DNA from: Streptomyces aurantiogriseus
GTDB taxonomy: Bacteria > Actinomycetota > Actinomycetes > Streptomycetales > Streptomycetaceae
Length of the DNA stretch: 52,474 bases
Reading direction: 5' to 3'
Assembly (NCBI RefSeq): GCF_014649375.1
Contig: NZ_BMSX01000042.1
Location: 1 to 52,474 of the forward strand
The position numbers and the translations under genes are program-made. How positions within the stretch are numbered: position 1 is the stretch's first letter; each line of letters opens with the position of its first letter. This document shows, piece by piece, positions 7,710-16,779 of the stretch. The notes under the pieces are model-generated. The model saw only the letters and a list, made by a program, of their open reading frames with translations, ran no database searches and was not told where the DNA came from.

Positions 7710-8444
7710 TCAGGACCGGGCGAGGACGCAGAACTCGTGGCCCTCCGGGTCGGCCAGGCACGTCCACGGGACGTCGCCCTGGCCGACGTCGAGGTCGGTG
7801 GCGCCGAGGGCCCGCAGCCGGGCCACCTCCGCTGCCTTGTCATCACCGGGGTCCGGCACCAGGTCGAGATGGACGCGGTCCGGCACGGTCTTCACGCCGG
7901 TGCGGAGGAACTCGAGATACGGGCCGACACCCTTGGAGCGGAACACCGCACGGTCGTCGGTCACCTCGTGCAGGGTCCAGTCCATCGCCTCGTCCCAGAA
8001 CCGGGCCATGGCCCGCGGATCCGCGCAGTCGACCACCACCCGGGCGATCGGCCCGGTGTCCCGGTAGATCTCCCGAGGCTCCAGCACGCAGAACTCGTTG
8101 CCCTCCGGGTCGGCGAGCACTGTCCACGGCACGTCGCCCTGGCCCACGTGGGCGGGCGTCGCACCGAGAGCCTGGAGGCGCGCGACCAACTCCGCCTGAT
8201 GGGCCGCAGAGGTGGTGGCGAGATCCAGGTGCACACGGTTCTTCGTCGTCGTCTTGGGTTCCGGGACGGCGATGACGTCGACGCACACGCCGACCGGGTC
8301 CAGCCAATCGAAGCCGACGGGTTTGGCGGCGGTCGCGCCGGATCCGCCGCCGGAAACATCCCAGCCGAGCGCCTCCGCCCAGAACCGGCCGACCGCCGAG
8401 TCGTCAACAGCCTTTATGTTCACCAGAACAGGTCGCAGTGCCAT
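7710..8444 (-). CDS. Two-domain VOC (glyoxalase/bleomycin-resistance) protein
   Basis: 244 residues with two vicinal-oxygen-chelate domains in tandem (about 1-120 and 125-244). Each begins with a strand like LRPVLVNIKAVDDSAVGRFW or IARVVVDCADPRAMARFW, and each ends with DVPWT...ADPEG(N/H)EFCVL. VOC proteins bind a metal and act on, or sequester, small molecules; the substrate cannot be told from sequence. The ATG at 8444 was chosen because the family strand starts three residues later; upstream in-frame codons give a non-homologous leader. It stands alone, convergent with nothing obvious, next to the transposon remnant. Confidence 0.85.
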   Translation of the reverse strand: MALRPVLVNIKAVDDSAVGRFWAEALGWDVSGGGSGATAAKPVGFDWLDPVGVCVDVIAVPEPKTTTKNRVHLDLATTSAAHQAELVARLQALGATPAHVGQGDVPWTVLADPEGNEFCVLEPREIYRDTGPIARVVVDCADPRAMARFWDEAMDWTLHEVTDDRAVFRSKGVGPYLEFLRTGVKTVPDRVHLDLVPDPGDDKAAEVARLRALGATDLDVGQGDVPWTCLADPEGHEFCVLARS

Positions 8445-8577
8445 GCCGGCGATCCTAGGCACCCGCTCTGCAACGACCTCCGCAGGTACCGTCGCCAAAC
8501 AGAGATCAACTCGCTCACCAGCCGCAGCGCTCAGCTCGCGTGACGTCATGGCCACGTCGGGCTCGGTGCCGGCGGCG

Positions 8578-9411
8578 CTATGCCGCTTGCGGAGCGAAGG
8601 GGAGCATCTCGTCCCCTTCGGGCTGGACCACGCCGTAGGTGCTCTCGGGGACCTCGTTCCAGGCGCCCGGCAGATCGCCCAGCGGCTCGGACACGATGAG
8701 GCGGGTCTCGTCGGAGATCTCCCGCAGGAACGCCACGTCGGGATGGAGGGCGCGCAGGGTCTCCACGCGGGTGCTGTAGAAGAGCGAGCGGGAGGCCTCC
8801 TGGCTGGAGTAGCGGAAGCTCCACAGCCGGTGCCCGTCGGTCACGGCGACCGTCATCTGCAGCGGGAACTCCACGCCGTGCTCGTGCCCGGTCCGTTCCA
8901 CCAGGCCCGCCATCCGCGCGACGGCGCCGGGCGGATCCTGCTCCAGGCCGAAGGTGAGAGCCAGATAGAACATCATCTCGGAGTCCGTCGATCCCTCCAT
9001 GTCGGGGAAGAGTCGCGGATCGACGGCGAGGGCGAGGTCACGCCGTACCCGGTGGAAGTCGGCGACCGAGCCGTTGTGCATCCACATCCAGCGGCCGTGG
9101 CGGAACGGATGGCAGTTGGTCTGCTGCACCGCGGTGCCCGTGGAGGCCCGGATGTGGGCGAAGAACAGGGGCGAGCTGACGTGGCCGGCGATCTCCCGCA
9201 GGTTGCGGTTGCTCCAGGCCGGGCCGATGTCCCGGACGATGGCGGGCGTGTCCACCTGCGGCCCGTACCAGCCGATGCCGCACCCGTCACCATTGGTCGT
9301 CTCCACGCCCAGCCGGGAGTGCAGGCTCTGGTCGATCAGGGAGTGCGTCGGTCGGTACAGGATGGCGTCGAGCAGGACGGGTGTACCCGAGTAGGCGAGC
9401 CAACGGCACAT
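8578..9411 (-). CDS. Class II glutamine amidotransferase
   Basis: 277 residues. It begins MCRWLAYSG, with the catalytic Cys exposed as residue 2 after methionine removal, as in Ntn-type class II amidotransferases (YafJ/EgtC type). Other family marks are TTNGDGCGIGWYG, FAHIRAST, NCHPFRHGRWMWMHNG and STDSEMMFYL. The glutaminase domain fills the protein, so it either works with an unlinked synthetase or hydrolyses a gamma-glutamyl bond as EgtC does. No ergothioneine genes flank it, so EgtC function is not supported by context. Confidence 0.85.
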   Translation of the reverse strand: MCRWLAYSGTPVLLDAILYRPTHSLIDQSLHSRLGVETTNGDGCGIGWYGPQVDTPAIVRDIGPAWSNRNLREIAGHVSSPLFFAHIRASTGTAVQQTNCHPFRHGRWMWMHNGSVADFHRVRRDLALAVDPRLFPDMEGSTDSEMMFYLALTFGLEQDPPGAVARMAGLVERTGHEHGVEFPLQMTVAVTDGHRLWSFRYSSQEASRSLFYSTRVETLRALHPDVAFLREISDETRLIVSEPLGDLPGAWNEVPESTYGVVQPEGDEMLPFAPQAA

Positions 9412-9500
9412 GGTCCACCGCCTTCCGGTCTCACGCGGGAGCCTCTCTCAGCATCCCAGCGTTTCCGCGCCGGTGCCCTGCGGGAGAACCGCCACCCAGG

Positions 9501-10037
9501 TCAGGCGGTCTGACGGATGCGCCCGGCGGCCACCGGTGTGCGGGCCGCCGCGCGCCGGCGCCGTCCGCGCCGCGTCAGCCCCCAGGGCTTCAGGACGGAG
9601 ATCACCGTCATGAAGAGGTAGGCGGACAGCGAGACGATCGGGCCGAACAGGACGTCACCGGCGTCGGGCAGGGGGCCGCCCGCGGCGACGGCCGCGACCG
9701 CGGAGTTCACCGCGGGGCGCAGCGCGAAGACCGTGGCGGTGGTCGTGGCCAGGGTCAGCCAGAACTTGGTGTAGACCCAACGGTGCCTGGCCAGTCCCCA
9801 CGCCGTGCCCAGGGACAGCACCAGGCCGCTGAGGAGCGTGAGGAACGCGAGCGGGAGCAGGAGCCAGTCGGCGAAGAGTTTCATGGCGCGGACCGAGGCC
9901 TCCACGGTCGTCGCGGATCCGGTGGTGGTCGCGGCGATCCCGAGGGCGAGCAGCCCGAGCGTGAGCCCGAGCCACCCCGCGGAGGCGGCCACATGAACGA
10001 CCAGAAAGGCCCGGCGTGCCGGACGGTTCAGCTTCAT
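9501..10037 (-). CDS. DUF2269-like integral membrane protein
   Basis: 178 residues with four hydrophobic helices: AFLVVHVAASAGWLGLTLGL, the stretch around LLLPLAFLTLLSGLVLSLGT, a KFWLTLATTTATVFAL segment and SLSAYLFMTVISVL. An arginine-rich cytoplasmic tail follows (GLTRRGRRRRAAA). The pattern resembles small DUF2269-type membrane proteins of actinobacteria; the function is unknown. The ATG at 10037 is chosen because MKLNRPARRAF is a natural positive-inside start; the longer frame adds a non-hydrophobic leader. Confidence 0.7.
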   Translation of the reverse strand: MKLNRPARRAFLVVHVAASAGWLGLTLGLLALGIAATTTGSATTVEASVRAMKLFADWLLLPLAFLTLLSGLVLSLGTAWGLARHRWVYTKFWLTLATTTATVFALRPAVNSAVAAVAAGGPLPDAGDVLFGPIVSLSAYLFMTVISVLKPWGLTRRGRRRRAAARTPVAAGRIRQTA

Positions 10038-10124
10038 ACGCCCACCGTGCCGGGCCGGCGCGGCGAGCACGTCCGGCACCGGGAGTAACCCCACGTACTC
10101 GACCCGGCGTACGGCGGCGGTGCG

Positions 10125-11057
10125 TCAGGCCGTGTCCGCCCCGTGCAGATGGGCGCGGTACCACTCGGCCGACCGCGCGAGCCGGCTGAGCGGGCCGGGG
10201 CCGGGAGGCTCGTCCGTCAGCTTCCATATCTCGTCGGCGAGGTACCAGTGGTCGCGGGCGGCCAGCGCGAACTGGCGTTCCGAGGCGCGGCCGGGGGTCG
10301 TCCGCAGGCGCTCCAGGCAGGCGGGCCACGGCCAGTCCTCGGTCGGGCGGGGTGGCAGGACGCCCAGCGCCGACAGTTCCGCGAGCAGGTCTTTGATGCG
10401 TACGGGGTCCGGGTGGCCCACGTGGTACACGCCGGGCGGCACCGGGCGCGGGCCCGTGGCAGCGGCTGTGATCAGGCGGGCGAGATCGCCGACGTCGACC
10501 ACGGACAGCAGCGCACGGCCGCCGTCCCACTCCGCCGGCACCCGCTCGACCAGTTCGCGCAGGCTCGGCACGACCCAGCGGTCCCCGGCCCCGAGCACGA
10601 TCCCGGGCCGCAGGACGACGGCGCCCGCGTGCCGCGCGTACGCCTCCCCCGCCAGCCGGGTTCTGCTCACCGCGGAGGTCGGCTCGGCGGTGACCTCCCC
10701 GACCGTGATGCCCCGGTGCGGGCCGGCGCCGTAGACCGCGGCGGTCGACAGGTGCACCACCCGGGGGACCCGGGCGCGCAGGGCCTCCGCCATCAGCGCC
10801 CGGGTGCCGTCGACGTTGACCGCCCCGCACCTCCGCTCGTCCCCGCCGATGTACGAGGCGAGGTGCACGACCGCCGACGCGCCCTCGCACAGGCCGCCCA
10901 GCGCGGCGGGGTCGGTCAGGTCGCCGCGCACCCACTCGACGGAGGCGGCGGCCCCGTCCTCCGGGATGTGACGCACCAGCGCGCGTATCCGCCGTCCCCG
11001 GTGCAGCAGCGCGGTGAGCGCGTGCGATCCGATGAAGCCGGTTGCGCCCGTGAGCAC
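10125..11057 (-). CDS. NAD-dependent epimerase/dehydratase family protein
   Basis: About 310 residues, an extended short-chain dehydrogenase. The Rossmann dinucleotide loop TGATGFIGSHAL is at the very N-terminus. Further marks are GDLTDP at about 55, VVHLAS(YIGG), NVDGTRALM and STAAVYG; the usual catalytic YxxxK is not evident, where the region reads AVSRTRLAGEAYA. The start is uncertain: GTG at 11057 opens directly on the first beta strand, while an upstream CTG at 11096 has a better GGAGG leader and would add 13 residues. The substrate is probably a nucleotide sugar or steroid-like ketone; it cannot be specified. Confidence 0.72.
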   Translation of the reverse strand: MLTGATGFIGSHALTALLHRGRRIRALVRHIPEDGAAASVEWVRGDLTDPAALGGLCEGASAVVHLASYIGGDERRCGAVNVDGTRALMAEALRARVPRVVHLSTAAVYGAGPHRGITVGEVTAEPTSAVSRTRLAGEAYARHAGAVVLRPGIVLGAGDRWVVPSLRELVERVPAEWDGGRALLSVVDVGDLARLITAAATGPRPVPPGVYHVGHPDPVRIKDLLAELSALGVLPPRPTEDWPWPACLERLRTTPGRASERQFALAARDHWYLADEIWKLTDEPPGPGPLSRLARSAEWYRAHLHGADTA

Positions 11058-11277
11058 GATCGTGCCGTCGTCGTCCTTCGTCGTTGTGCCGCTCAGGGCC
11101 GCATCCTCCCGCTCGCCGTCCCGCCGTCCAGGACTGCCATGTCCTCCCAACGTCCGTGCGGGTACGGCCGGTTCCCCAAGCGGGCCGCACCACCGTCCTG
11201 TCCCGGACCGAAAACCGGTCCATGACTCACCGATTGGCCTTGGTCCGCCGCCTTCCCTGCCCCCTACCGTCGGCGGC

Positions 11278-12087
11278 ATGCGGATTCGAATCGTCGATGC
11301 CTTCACCGACCGTCCCTTCGCCGGCAACCCGGCCGGGGTCCTGCTGCTCGACGCCTTCCCGGGCGACGAGTGGCTCCAGAACGTGGCCCTGGAGGTCAAT
11401 CACGCCGAGACGGCGTTCGCGCATCCGCTTCCCGCGGGTGGGGAGGCGGAGTGGGCGCTGCGGTGGTTCACCCCCGTCGCCGAGGTGGCGATGTGCGGTC
11501 ATGCCACGCTCGCCACGGCCCATGTCCTGCACAGCACGGGCACCCATGACGGCCCCGTGCGGTTCGCGACGCGCAGCGGCGTGCTCGTCGCGACGCCCGC
11601 CGAGGACGGCTCGATCACCCTGGACTTCCCGACCGCCCCGCTCACCCGGGTGGAGATCCCGGCCGGCGTCGCCGAGGCCCTGGGCGCCGAGCCGCTCGCC
11701 ATCTTCGACACCGGGCCGAACGTGGGCGACCTGCTGGTCGAACTCGCCGACGAGAAGACCGTTCACGCCCTGGCCCCGGACCACAAGGCCCTGGCCGCCT
11801 ACTCCACGCGCGGCATCATCGCCACCGCCCGCGCCGAGGACCCCGCCCGTGGCTACGACTTCGTCTCCCGCTGCTTCTTCCCGAACTTCGGCATCGACGA
11901 GGACCCGGTGACCGGCAGCGCCCACACCGCCCTGGCCCCCTACTGGTCCGAGCGCCTGGGCCGCCCCGGCCTCACCGGTCTGCAGGCCTCGCCCCGCTCC
12001 GGCCGGGTGCGCACCGAACTGCGGGGCGAGCGCACCCTGTTGACGGGCCGCGCGGTCACCGTCATCGAGGGCGAGCTGCACGCCTGA
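11278..12087 (+). CDS. PhzF-family isomerase/epimerase-like protein
   Basis: 269 residues of the PhzF fold (two diaminopimelate-epimerase-like halves). It begins MRIRIVDAFTDRPFAGNPAG and has NHAETAF with the conserved Glu at about residue 44. It continues with RWFTPVAEVAMCGHATLA, and near the end SRCFFPNFGIDEDPVTGSAH. PhzF itself isomerises a phenazine precursor; most homologues have unknown substrates. A TACCGT -10 box at 11265-11270 lies 7 bp before the ATG, so the mRNA is probably leaderless. It is divergent from the epimerase gene across about 220 bp. Confidence 0.88.
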   Translation: MRIRIVDAFTDRPFAGNPAGVLLLDAFPGDEWLQNVALEVNHAETAFAHPLPAGGEAEWALRWFTPVAEVAMCGHATLATAHVLHSTGTHDGPVRFATRSGVLVATPAEDGSITLDFPTAPLTRVEIPAGVAEALGAEPLAIFDTGPNVGDLLVELADEKTVHALAPDHKALAAYSTRGIIATARAEDPARGYDFVSRCFFPNFGIDEDPVTGSAHTALAPYWSERLGRPGLTGLQASPRSGRVRTELRGERTLLTGRAVTVIEGELHA

Positions 12088-12098
12088 CGGCAGGCGCG

Positions 12099-12140
12099 GA
12101 GGGGCGTACGCGAGACGTACGGAAGCGGAGTGCGCCCCTC
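12099..12140. terminator. Bidirectional hairpin between convergent genes
   Basis: GAGGGGCG (12099-12106) pairs with CGCCCCTC (12133-12140), with a GTAC-containing inner stem. It lies between the ends of the convergent PhzF and CPBP genes and overlaps the CPBP stop codon. There is no T-run, as is usual in Streptomyces. Confidence 0.5.
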
Positions 12141-12918
12141 AGGCCGTCGGCAGCCAGCCCACCTTCCCCGCCAGCAGCGCGTACCCCACGAACGCCCCGA
12201 TGTCCAGCAGCGAATGCGCCACGACCAGGGGACCCACCCGGCCCCAGCGCCGGTAGAGGTAGACGAACACCACGCCCATCACCATGTTGCCGACGAAGCC
12301 GCCGATGCCCTGGTACAGGTGGTACGACCCGCGCAGTACGGAACTGGCCACCAGCGCGCCGACCGGCGTCCAGCCCAACTGGCCCAGCCGCCGCAGCAGA
12401 TAGCCGACGACGATGACCTCTTCGAGGATCGCGTTCTGCAGCGCGGACAGGATCAGCACCGGGTACTTCCACCACACCTCGGGGAGCGCCTCCGGCACCA
12501 CCGTGAGATTGAAGCCGAGACCGCGTGCGGCCAGGTAGAAGGCGATGCCGGAGCTGCCGATGGCCGCCGCGATCGCGGCCCCGCGGCCGAGGTCCGGCCA
12601 GGGACGGGTGCGGTCGAAGCCGAGCGTGCGCAGGCCCTCCCCCTCACGCAGCAGGAAGTGCGCGACGAGCGCGACCGGGACGAGGGCCGTGGTGATCCCG
12701 AAGAGCTGCCAGGCGAGATCCAGCCAGGGACGGCCCGGCGCCGCCGAGGCGTTGAGGGTCGCGGCCTGGTCCTTCAGGCCCCCCGGTTTCGTGACCGATC
12801 CGACAAAGCTGATCAGGGCGGACACACCACTCGCACCGAGCGAAAGCCCCAGAACGAGCAGGGTCTCGTCACGGAAGATCCGTCGCGAGAACCGCTCCTG
12901 CGGAAAAGAATCGGCCAC
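12139..12918 (-). CDS. CPBP-family intramembrane glutamic protease
   Basis: 259 residues with about six to eight membrane segments. The CPBP (Abi/Rce1) motifs are present: EEVIVVGYLLRRL (motif 1, EExxxR-like with displaced Arg), SSVLRGSYHLYQG (motif 2, with His) and VVAHSLLDIG (motif 3). The family cleaves prenylated or other membrane proteins; in bacteria the substrates are mostly unknown. GTG at 12918 is preferred because GGAGGAGGG lies 4-5 bases upstream; a GTG at 12939 is the alternative. Confidence 0.82.
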   Translation of the reverse strand: MADSFPQERFSRRIFRDETLLVLGLSLGASGVSALISFVGSVTKPGGLKDQAATLNASAAPGRPWLDLAWQLFGITTALVPVALVAHFLLREGEGLRTLGFDRTRPWPDLGRGAAIAAAIGSSGIAFYLAARGLGFNLTVVPEALPEVWWKYPVLILSALQNAILEEVIVVGYLLRRLGQLGWTPVGALVASSVLRGSYHLYQGIGGFVGNMVMGVVFVYLYRRWGRVGPLVVAHSLLDIGAFVGYALLAGKVGWLPTA

Positions 12919-13125
12919 CGGGCCCTCCTCCGCCTGCACACCTGCCTCCAGTTGAGTAAACCCGCCTCATCCCCATCCGCGCGTCGCCAGGGTCTCGAAA
13001 GCAGTGACGAAAATCGTGGGCGACAGGCCGTTGGGGGGACGGACGCCGTACGGGGCGTACCTCCCCTTCGCCTGCCGTGCGGCCGGACATCCGGCACGCG
13101 GACCGACAGGGAGGGCACCACCGTC

Positions 13126-13577
13126 ATGGGACGTCACAGCTTGCCCGATGAGTCCGCGGCGGGCGCCAGCGGCCCCCGTGTTCGCGCCCGCCGCCGCACG
13201 GTGGCGATCGCGACGGCCCTCGTCCTCACCGTCGCCGGTTCCGCCGCGGCGGCCGTGCAGAGCGGCCTGCTCTCCTCCGGCTCCTCCTGCCGCGACGACC
13301 CGGTACGGCCGACCGTGGCCGCCTCGCCGGACTGGCGCCCGCACTGACCGCCGCCCCTGCGATGCAGGCCGAGGACACCGGTCCGACCTCCGACGGACAG
13401 TGCCTCGCGGTCACCGTCGCCGCCCGCGAGCCGTCCGAGGTCGCGGACACGCTCGCCGCGAGCCGGACCCCGGACGCGCAGGTGTGGGGGGCGGACTCCG
13501 ACCTGGGGGTCCAGCGGATCACCGCCAACCGCGAGGCGACCCGGGTGACGGCGACCGGAAACGTGGCCCGCGGCTGA
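13126..13577 (+). pseudogene. Broken substrate-binding/VWA exported protein
   Basis: A good GGGAGG site precedes ATG at 13126. The first frame encodes MGRHSLPDESAAGASGPRVR, then a signal/anchor segment (TVAIATALVLTVAG), and stops at about 13347 right after AASPDWRPH. The other frame picks up at the same place as LAPALTAAPAMQAEDTG and runs through DGQCLAVTVAAREPSEVADT to NVARG and a stop at 13577. From memory, Streptomyces encode large exported solute-binding plus von Willebrand A proteins starting this way. Here the gene has a frameshift near 13330 and lacks everything after about the first 150 residues, including the VWA domain. Confidence 0.75.
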
Positions 13578-13731
13578 GCAGAGGGCCGTGGCTGGGCGGA
13601 AGGACAGTGGCTGACAGCCGACCTCGGGCCCGGCCAACCCAGGGGCGCGGGACCGCTGCATTCTGCGGCTTTGCCGCGCGGGCTCGACCAGCCCCCACCC
13701 ACCCGCACCCGAGATACAACCCAGGTCCGCT

Positions 13732-15249
13732 CTACCCCGCAGGGACCGGCTCCGGCAGCCCCACCGGCCAGGTGTGCGCCGGCTCCCCCTGGTGCATCAA
13801 CTCGGCGTACCGCCGCGTCGTCGCCGCCAGCGCAGCGTCCCGCGGCAGCCCCGCCTCCAGGGCGCGATGGAAGGTCGCCACCTGCCAGCTCGCCCCGTTG
13901 GTCCGCCGACGGCACCGCTCCTCGATGACCCCCAGGTACAGATCCCGGTCCGCCCGCTCCACACCCCACGCGTCCAGCCCGGCCTCGGCCAGCGGCAGCA
14001 GCTCGTCCCGTACGAGACTCACCGCGTCGACCTCGCTCGTGCCGCCGAGCCGGCCGCGCCGCGGCCACTGCAGACGGGCGTCGATGCCGTAACGGCAGGC
14101 GGCGTCGAAGTTCGCGGCCGCGGTCTCGAAGGGCATGCGGGTCCACACCGGCCGGGAGTCCTCGGCGAGGGCGCGGACGACGCCGTAGTAGAAGGCCGCG
14201 TTGGCGACGACGTCGGTGACGGTGGGGCCGGCGGGCAGGACGCGGTTCTCGACGCGCAGGTGGGGGACGCCGTCGGCGATGCCGTAGACGGGGCGGTTCC
14301 AGCGGTAGACGGTGCCGTTGTGCAGGACCAGCTCGGCGAGCTTGGGGACGCCGCCGGCCGCCAGGACCTCCAGCGGGTCCTCCTCGTCGCAGATGGGCAG
14401 CAGCGCCGGGAAGTAGCGCAGGTTCTCCTCGAACAGCTCGTACGCGGAGCTGATCCACCGCTCGCCGAACCAGGTCCGCGGTCGCACGCCCTGTGCCTGG
14501 AGCTCCGGCGGACGGGTGTCGGTGGCCTGCTGGAACAGCGGGGGCCGGGACTCGCGCCACAGCTCACGGCCGAAGAGGAAGGGCGAGTTGGCGCCGACCG
14601 CGACCTGCACGGCGGCGACGGCCTGCGCGGCGTTCCACACGTCGGCGAAGCGGGCCGGAGTGACCTGGAGATGCAGCTGCACGGAGGTGCAGGCCGCCTC
14701 CGGGACGATCGACTTCGAGGTGCACGACAGGCGCTCCACACCGTCGATCTCGAGGCTGAACTCCTCGCCGCGGGCGGCCACGATCTGATCGTTGAGGAGG
14801 GTGTAGCGGTCGACGTCGGAAAGGTTGGAGGAGACCAGGTCGTCACGGTCCAGAGTCGGCAGAATACCGATCATCACGATTCCCGCGTCGACCTCTCCGG
14901 CCTTTCGGTGGGCATATGCCAGTGACGTGCGGAGTTCCTCCGCGAGCCGGTCGAATACCCGCCCGTCCAATCGGTGTGGGGCTATGTTGACTTCCAGGTT
15001 GAACATGGCGAGTTCTGTTTGGAAATCTCGACTCGCGATCCTCTCCAACACTTGCCCATTCAGCATTTTCGGCAGGCCGTCGGCGCCCGCGAGATTCAGT
15101 TCGATCTCGAGCCCCATGAGGTTCTTGGGGCGGTCGAAGCGCTGCTGGGTCAGGAGCCGCTCCAGCCCCGTCAGGCACTGCCGCAGCTTGTCGCGGTAGC
15201 GCTGACGATCGGACAGGTCGAATCCGCCTGCCACGACCTTCTCCCCCAT
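13732..15249 (-). CDS. Glutamate-cysteine ligase family protein
   Basis: 505 residues of the GCS2-type ATP-grasp-like ligase fold. Marks include NLMGLEIELNLAG at about 43, a FNLEVNIAPHRL strand, SKSIVPEAACTSVQLHLQV and HLRVENRVLPAGPTVTD. The sequence before the ATG carries GGAGGGACG at a good distance. Actinobacteria make mycothiol and ergothioneine. The family joins Glu to Cys (EgtA) or acts on other amines, and no egt genes flank this one, so the exact substrate is open. It is transcribed away from a long non-coding stretch. Confidence 0.82.
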   Translation of the reverse strand: MGEKVVAGGFDLSDRQRYRDKLRQCLTGLERLLTQQRFDRPKNLMGLEIELNLAGADGLPKMLNGQVLERIASRDFQTELAMFNLEVNIAPHRLDGRVFDRLAEELRTSLAYAHRKAGEVDAGIVMIGILPTLDRDDLVSSNLSDVDRYTLLNDQIVAARGEEFSLEIDGVERLSCTSKSIVPEAACTSVQLHLQVTPARFADVWNAAQAVAAVQVAVGANSPFLFGRELWRESRPPLFQQATDTRPPELQAQGVRPRTWFGERWISSAYELFEENLRYFPALLPICDEEDPLEVLAAGGVPKLAELVLHNGTVYRWNRPVYGIADGVPHLRVENRVLPAGPTVTDVVANAAFYYGVVRALAEDSRPVWTRMPFETAAANFDAACRYGIDARLQWPRRGRLGGTSEVDAVSLVRDELLPLAEAGLDAWGVERADRDLYLGVIEERCRRRTNGASWQVATFHRALEAGLPRDAALAATTRRYAELMHQGEPAHTWPVGLPEPVPAG

Positions 15250-15381
15250 CGAAGCGTCCCTCCTCGCATGGGCGGACCGGCGATCCGCCCGTCGGCTGTC
15301 CGGGGTCAGGTGGGATGATGCCCAGCCCTGTCGATCGATAACGTCCCCCGACCGGCCCGGTACCCGCTACCCTGACCGGAG

Positions 15382-15582
15382 GTGTCCGGAGGCACATTCA
15401 TCGGGCAAGCGGCAAAGCGGGGTTTCACGGCTCGGGAGCTCGTGAAAAACGCCGACGAGAATGGGCCGACCGCTGCAGACACATATCCCGAGGTCATCGC
15501 CGCGCCACCCGCTCTGAATCGGGATGATTCACACGTATCGCCGACCGAATGGACCCTTGCGGGGTGCCCCGGAATCGGCTAG
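15382..15582 (+). CDS. Doubtful small hypothetical protein
   Basis: A 66-codon GTG frame (MSGGTFIGQAAKRGFTAREL, ending CPGIG). TACCCT ends 8 bp before the GTG, so leaderless expression is conceivable, and GGAGG abuts the start too closely to act as a ribosome site. The peptide is hydrophilic with no recognised motif. It may be chance. Confidence 0.22.
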   Translation: MSGGTFIGQAAKRGFTARELVKNADENGPTAADTYPEVIAAPPALNRDDSHVSPTEWTLAGCPGIG

Positions 15583-15598
15583 ACGAAACACAATCTGA

Positions 15599-15614
15599 AC
15601 ACGTGTCGTATAAA
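15599..15614 (+). promoter_or_regulatory. ACACGTGT palindrome beside TATAAA -10-like box
   Basis: ACACGTGT (15599-15606) is a perfect 8-bp palindrome, 2 bp before TATAAA (15609-15614). It is the most AT-rich spot of the gap and lies about 200 bp upstream of the plus-strand gene at 15814. A promoter with an overlapping operator is plausible; no clear -35 is seen. Confidence 0.3.
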
Positions 15615-15813
15615 CTCCGCGAACAAGGCAGAGAAGGTGGGCGCCCACGGTCGAAGGAGCCTGTCGTCGTCGAGGTGACGGACGGCAGGCCGCTTGTGCA
15701 CCCCCGAATCCCAGACCCCGGCCCCTGCCTCTGTGACCTCCCCTGAGAGCTGACAGCGTCGTCCGCCCCACGCCCTCGCGCCACCATGCCTGTCGAATGA
15801 GAGGCGACCCATC

Positions 15814-16416
15814 ATGCCGCTGCATGTCCCCCCGGCTCCCGCGCCCGCCCTGCGCTCCGTCCTCACGGCACTCGGTTCCCCCACAGCGGTCCGCGAGGCG
15901 CGGACCCCGTCCCTGCGCACCGCCCAGCAGGACGCCACTCCCGAACTCCCACTGCCCGTGCACGTCCTGGACCGGATCACCCCCGAAGGCGTGTCCGCGA
16001 CCCGGCTGGCCGGCTGGCGCTTCCTGATCCGCTGCGGTGACCGGGCGGTGGCCGCGGCCGAGACCCGGCTGACCCCCGACGGCTGGGCCTTCTCGCACTT
16101 CTTCGAAGGTCCCTACATCGCCTCCACCGAACGCGCGCTGCGCCAGGCCGAGTCGTCCACGCAGTCGTACCAGGCGCGTCTGCTGTCCGTGCCCGGCCTG
16201 TACATGCTCACACTGTGGCTGCACGGCGACTGCGCCTCGGACGGCACCACCGGCCATCCCGCGGCGACCGACCTGCTGGTGCCGCTGGCCCCGGCGCCGC
16301 CCGGGATCGCCGCCCACCGCCCGCACCGGGTCGCCGAACTGCTGCCGGTGCTGACCCTCCGGGTCACACCGGGCCCTGGGCCCCTGCTCGGCTCCCCCGG
16401 CCTGACCCCGGCCTGA
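15814..16416 (+). CDS. Hypothetical protein conserved in Streptomyces
   Basis: 200 residues of unknown function. The start ATG follows GAGAGG at a proper distance. The core, about 50-150, has strands and helices such as LPVHVLDRITPEGVSATRLA, GWRFLIRCGDRAVAAAET, GWAFSHFFEGPYI and LYMLTLWLHGDC, and the ends are proline-rich. No signal peptide or membrane segment. I do not recognise the family with certainty; it looks like a single-domain soluble protein. Confidence 0.7.
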   Translation: MPLHVPPAPAPALRSVLTALGSPTAVREARTPSLRTAQQDATPELPLPVHVLDRITPEGVSATRLAGWRFLIRCGDRAVAAAETRLTPDGWAFSHFFEGPYIASTERALRQAESSTQSYQARLLSVPGLYMLTLWLHGDCASDGTTGHPAATDLLVPLAPAPPGIAAHRPHRVAELLPVLTLRVTPGPGPLLGSPGLTPA

Positions 16417-16450
16417 CCCCGGCCGAGCCGGGCCCGCGCCCCAGTCCTCC

Positions 16451-16484
16451 GCACCCCGCCACCGCGGCCCCGGTGGCGGGGTGC
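16451..16484 (+). terminator. Strong GC hairpin after the 15814 gene
   Basis: GCACCCCGCCACCG (16451-16464) pairs perfectly with CGGTGGCGGGGTGC (16471-16484) over a 6-base loop, 35 bp after the stop codon. There is no T-run, as is typical in this genus. Confidence 0.7.
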
Positions 16485-16779
16485 GGTGCCGTCGGGAGCA
16501 GTGCCGTGGGAAACGGCCTTGTCCGTCGGGACTAGCCCCATCCGACCAGGCAGAACCACCCGAAGTGACCGTGCAGTTGAGATGAACCGCCCGCGCGGGT
16601 GATGCGTCATCAACCTGTGAGAAGCGGTGCAGCGAAATCCCTGCGGATCGACGCCCGTGGGGCAACACTGGGTTCCGACCGATTTATCACAACGGGGGGC
16701 GGCCATGAACGACGTTTCACGCCGCGGGACAAACACAACACACCTTCCACACACCACGACAGAGCGAAAGATCCCTTCC
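16485..16779. other. Non-coding leader before the DUF5999 gene
   Basis: Between the terminator and the DUF5999 start I see no convincing gene. An AT-rich ATTTATCACAA patch near 16680 may be part of a promoter. An in-frame upstream extension of the DUF5999 gene from 16627 has no family-like sequence and was not used. Confidence 0.4.

Larger units (their letters stand above)
15250..15813. other. 564-bp gap with promoters and one doubtful small ORF
   Basis: This gap separates two divergent genes. It holds the leader of the glutamate-cysteine ligase gene (GGAGG close to its ATG), a doubtful 66-codon frame at 15382-15582, and an AT-rich promoter-like patch around 15585-15615. GC is lower between about 15480 and 15620. 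I see no RNA gene. Confidence 0.5.

Noticed and set aside
8578..9411. EgtC (ergothioneine) assignment for the amidotransferase
   Set aside because: No egtB/D/E beside it; the general class II amidotransferase call is safer.
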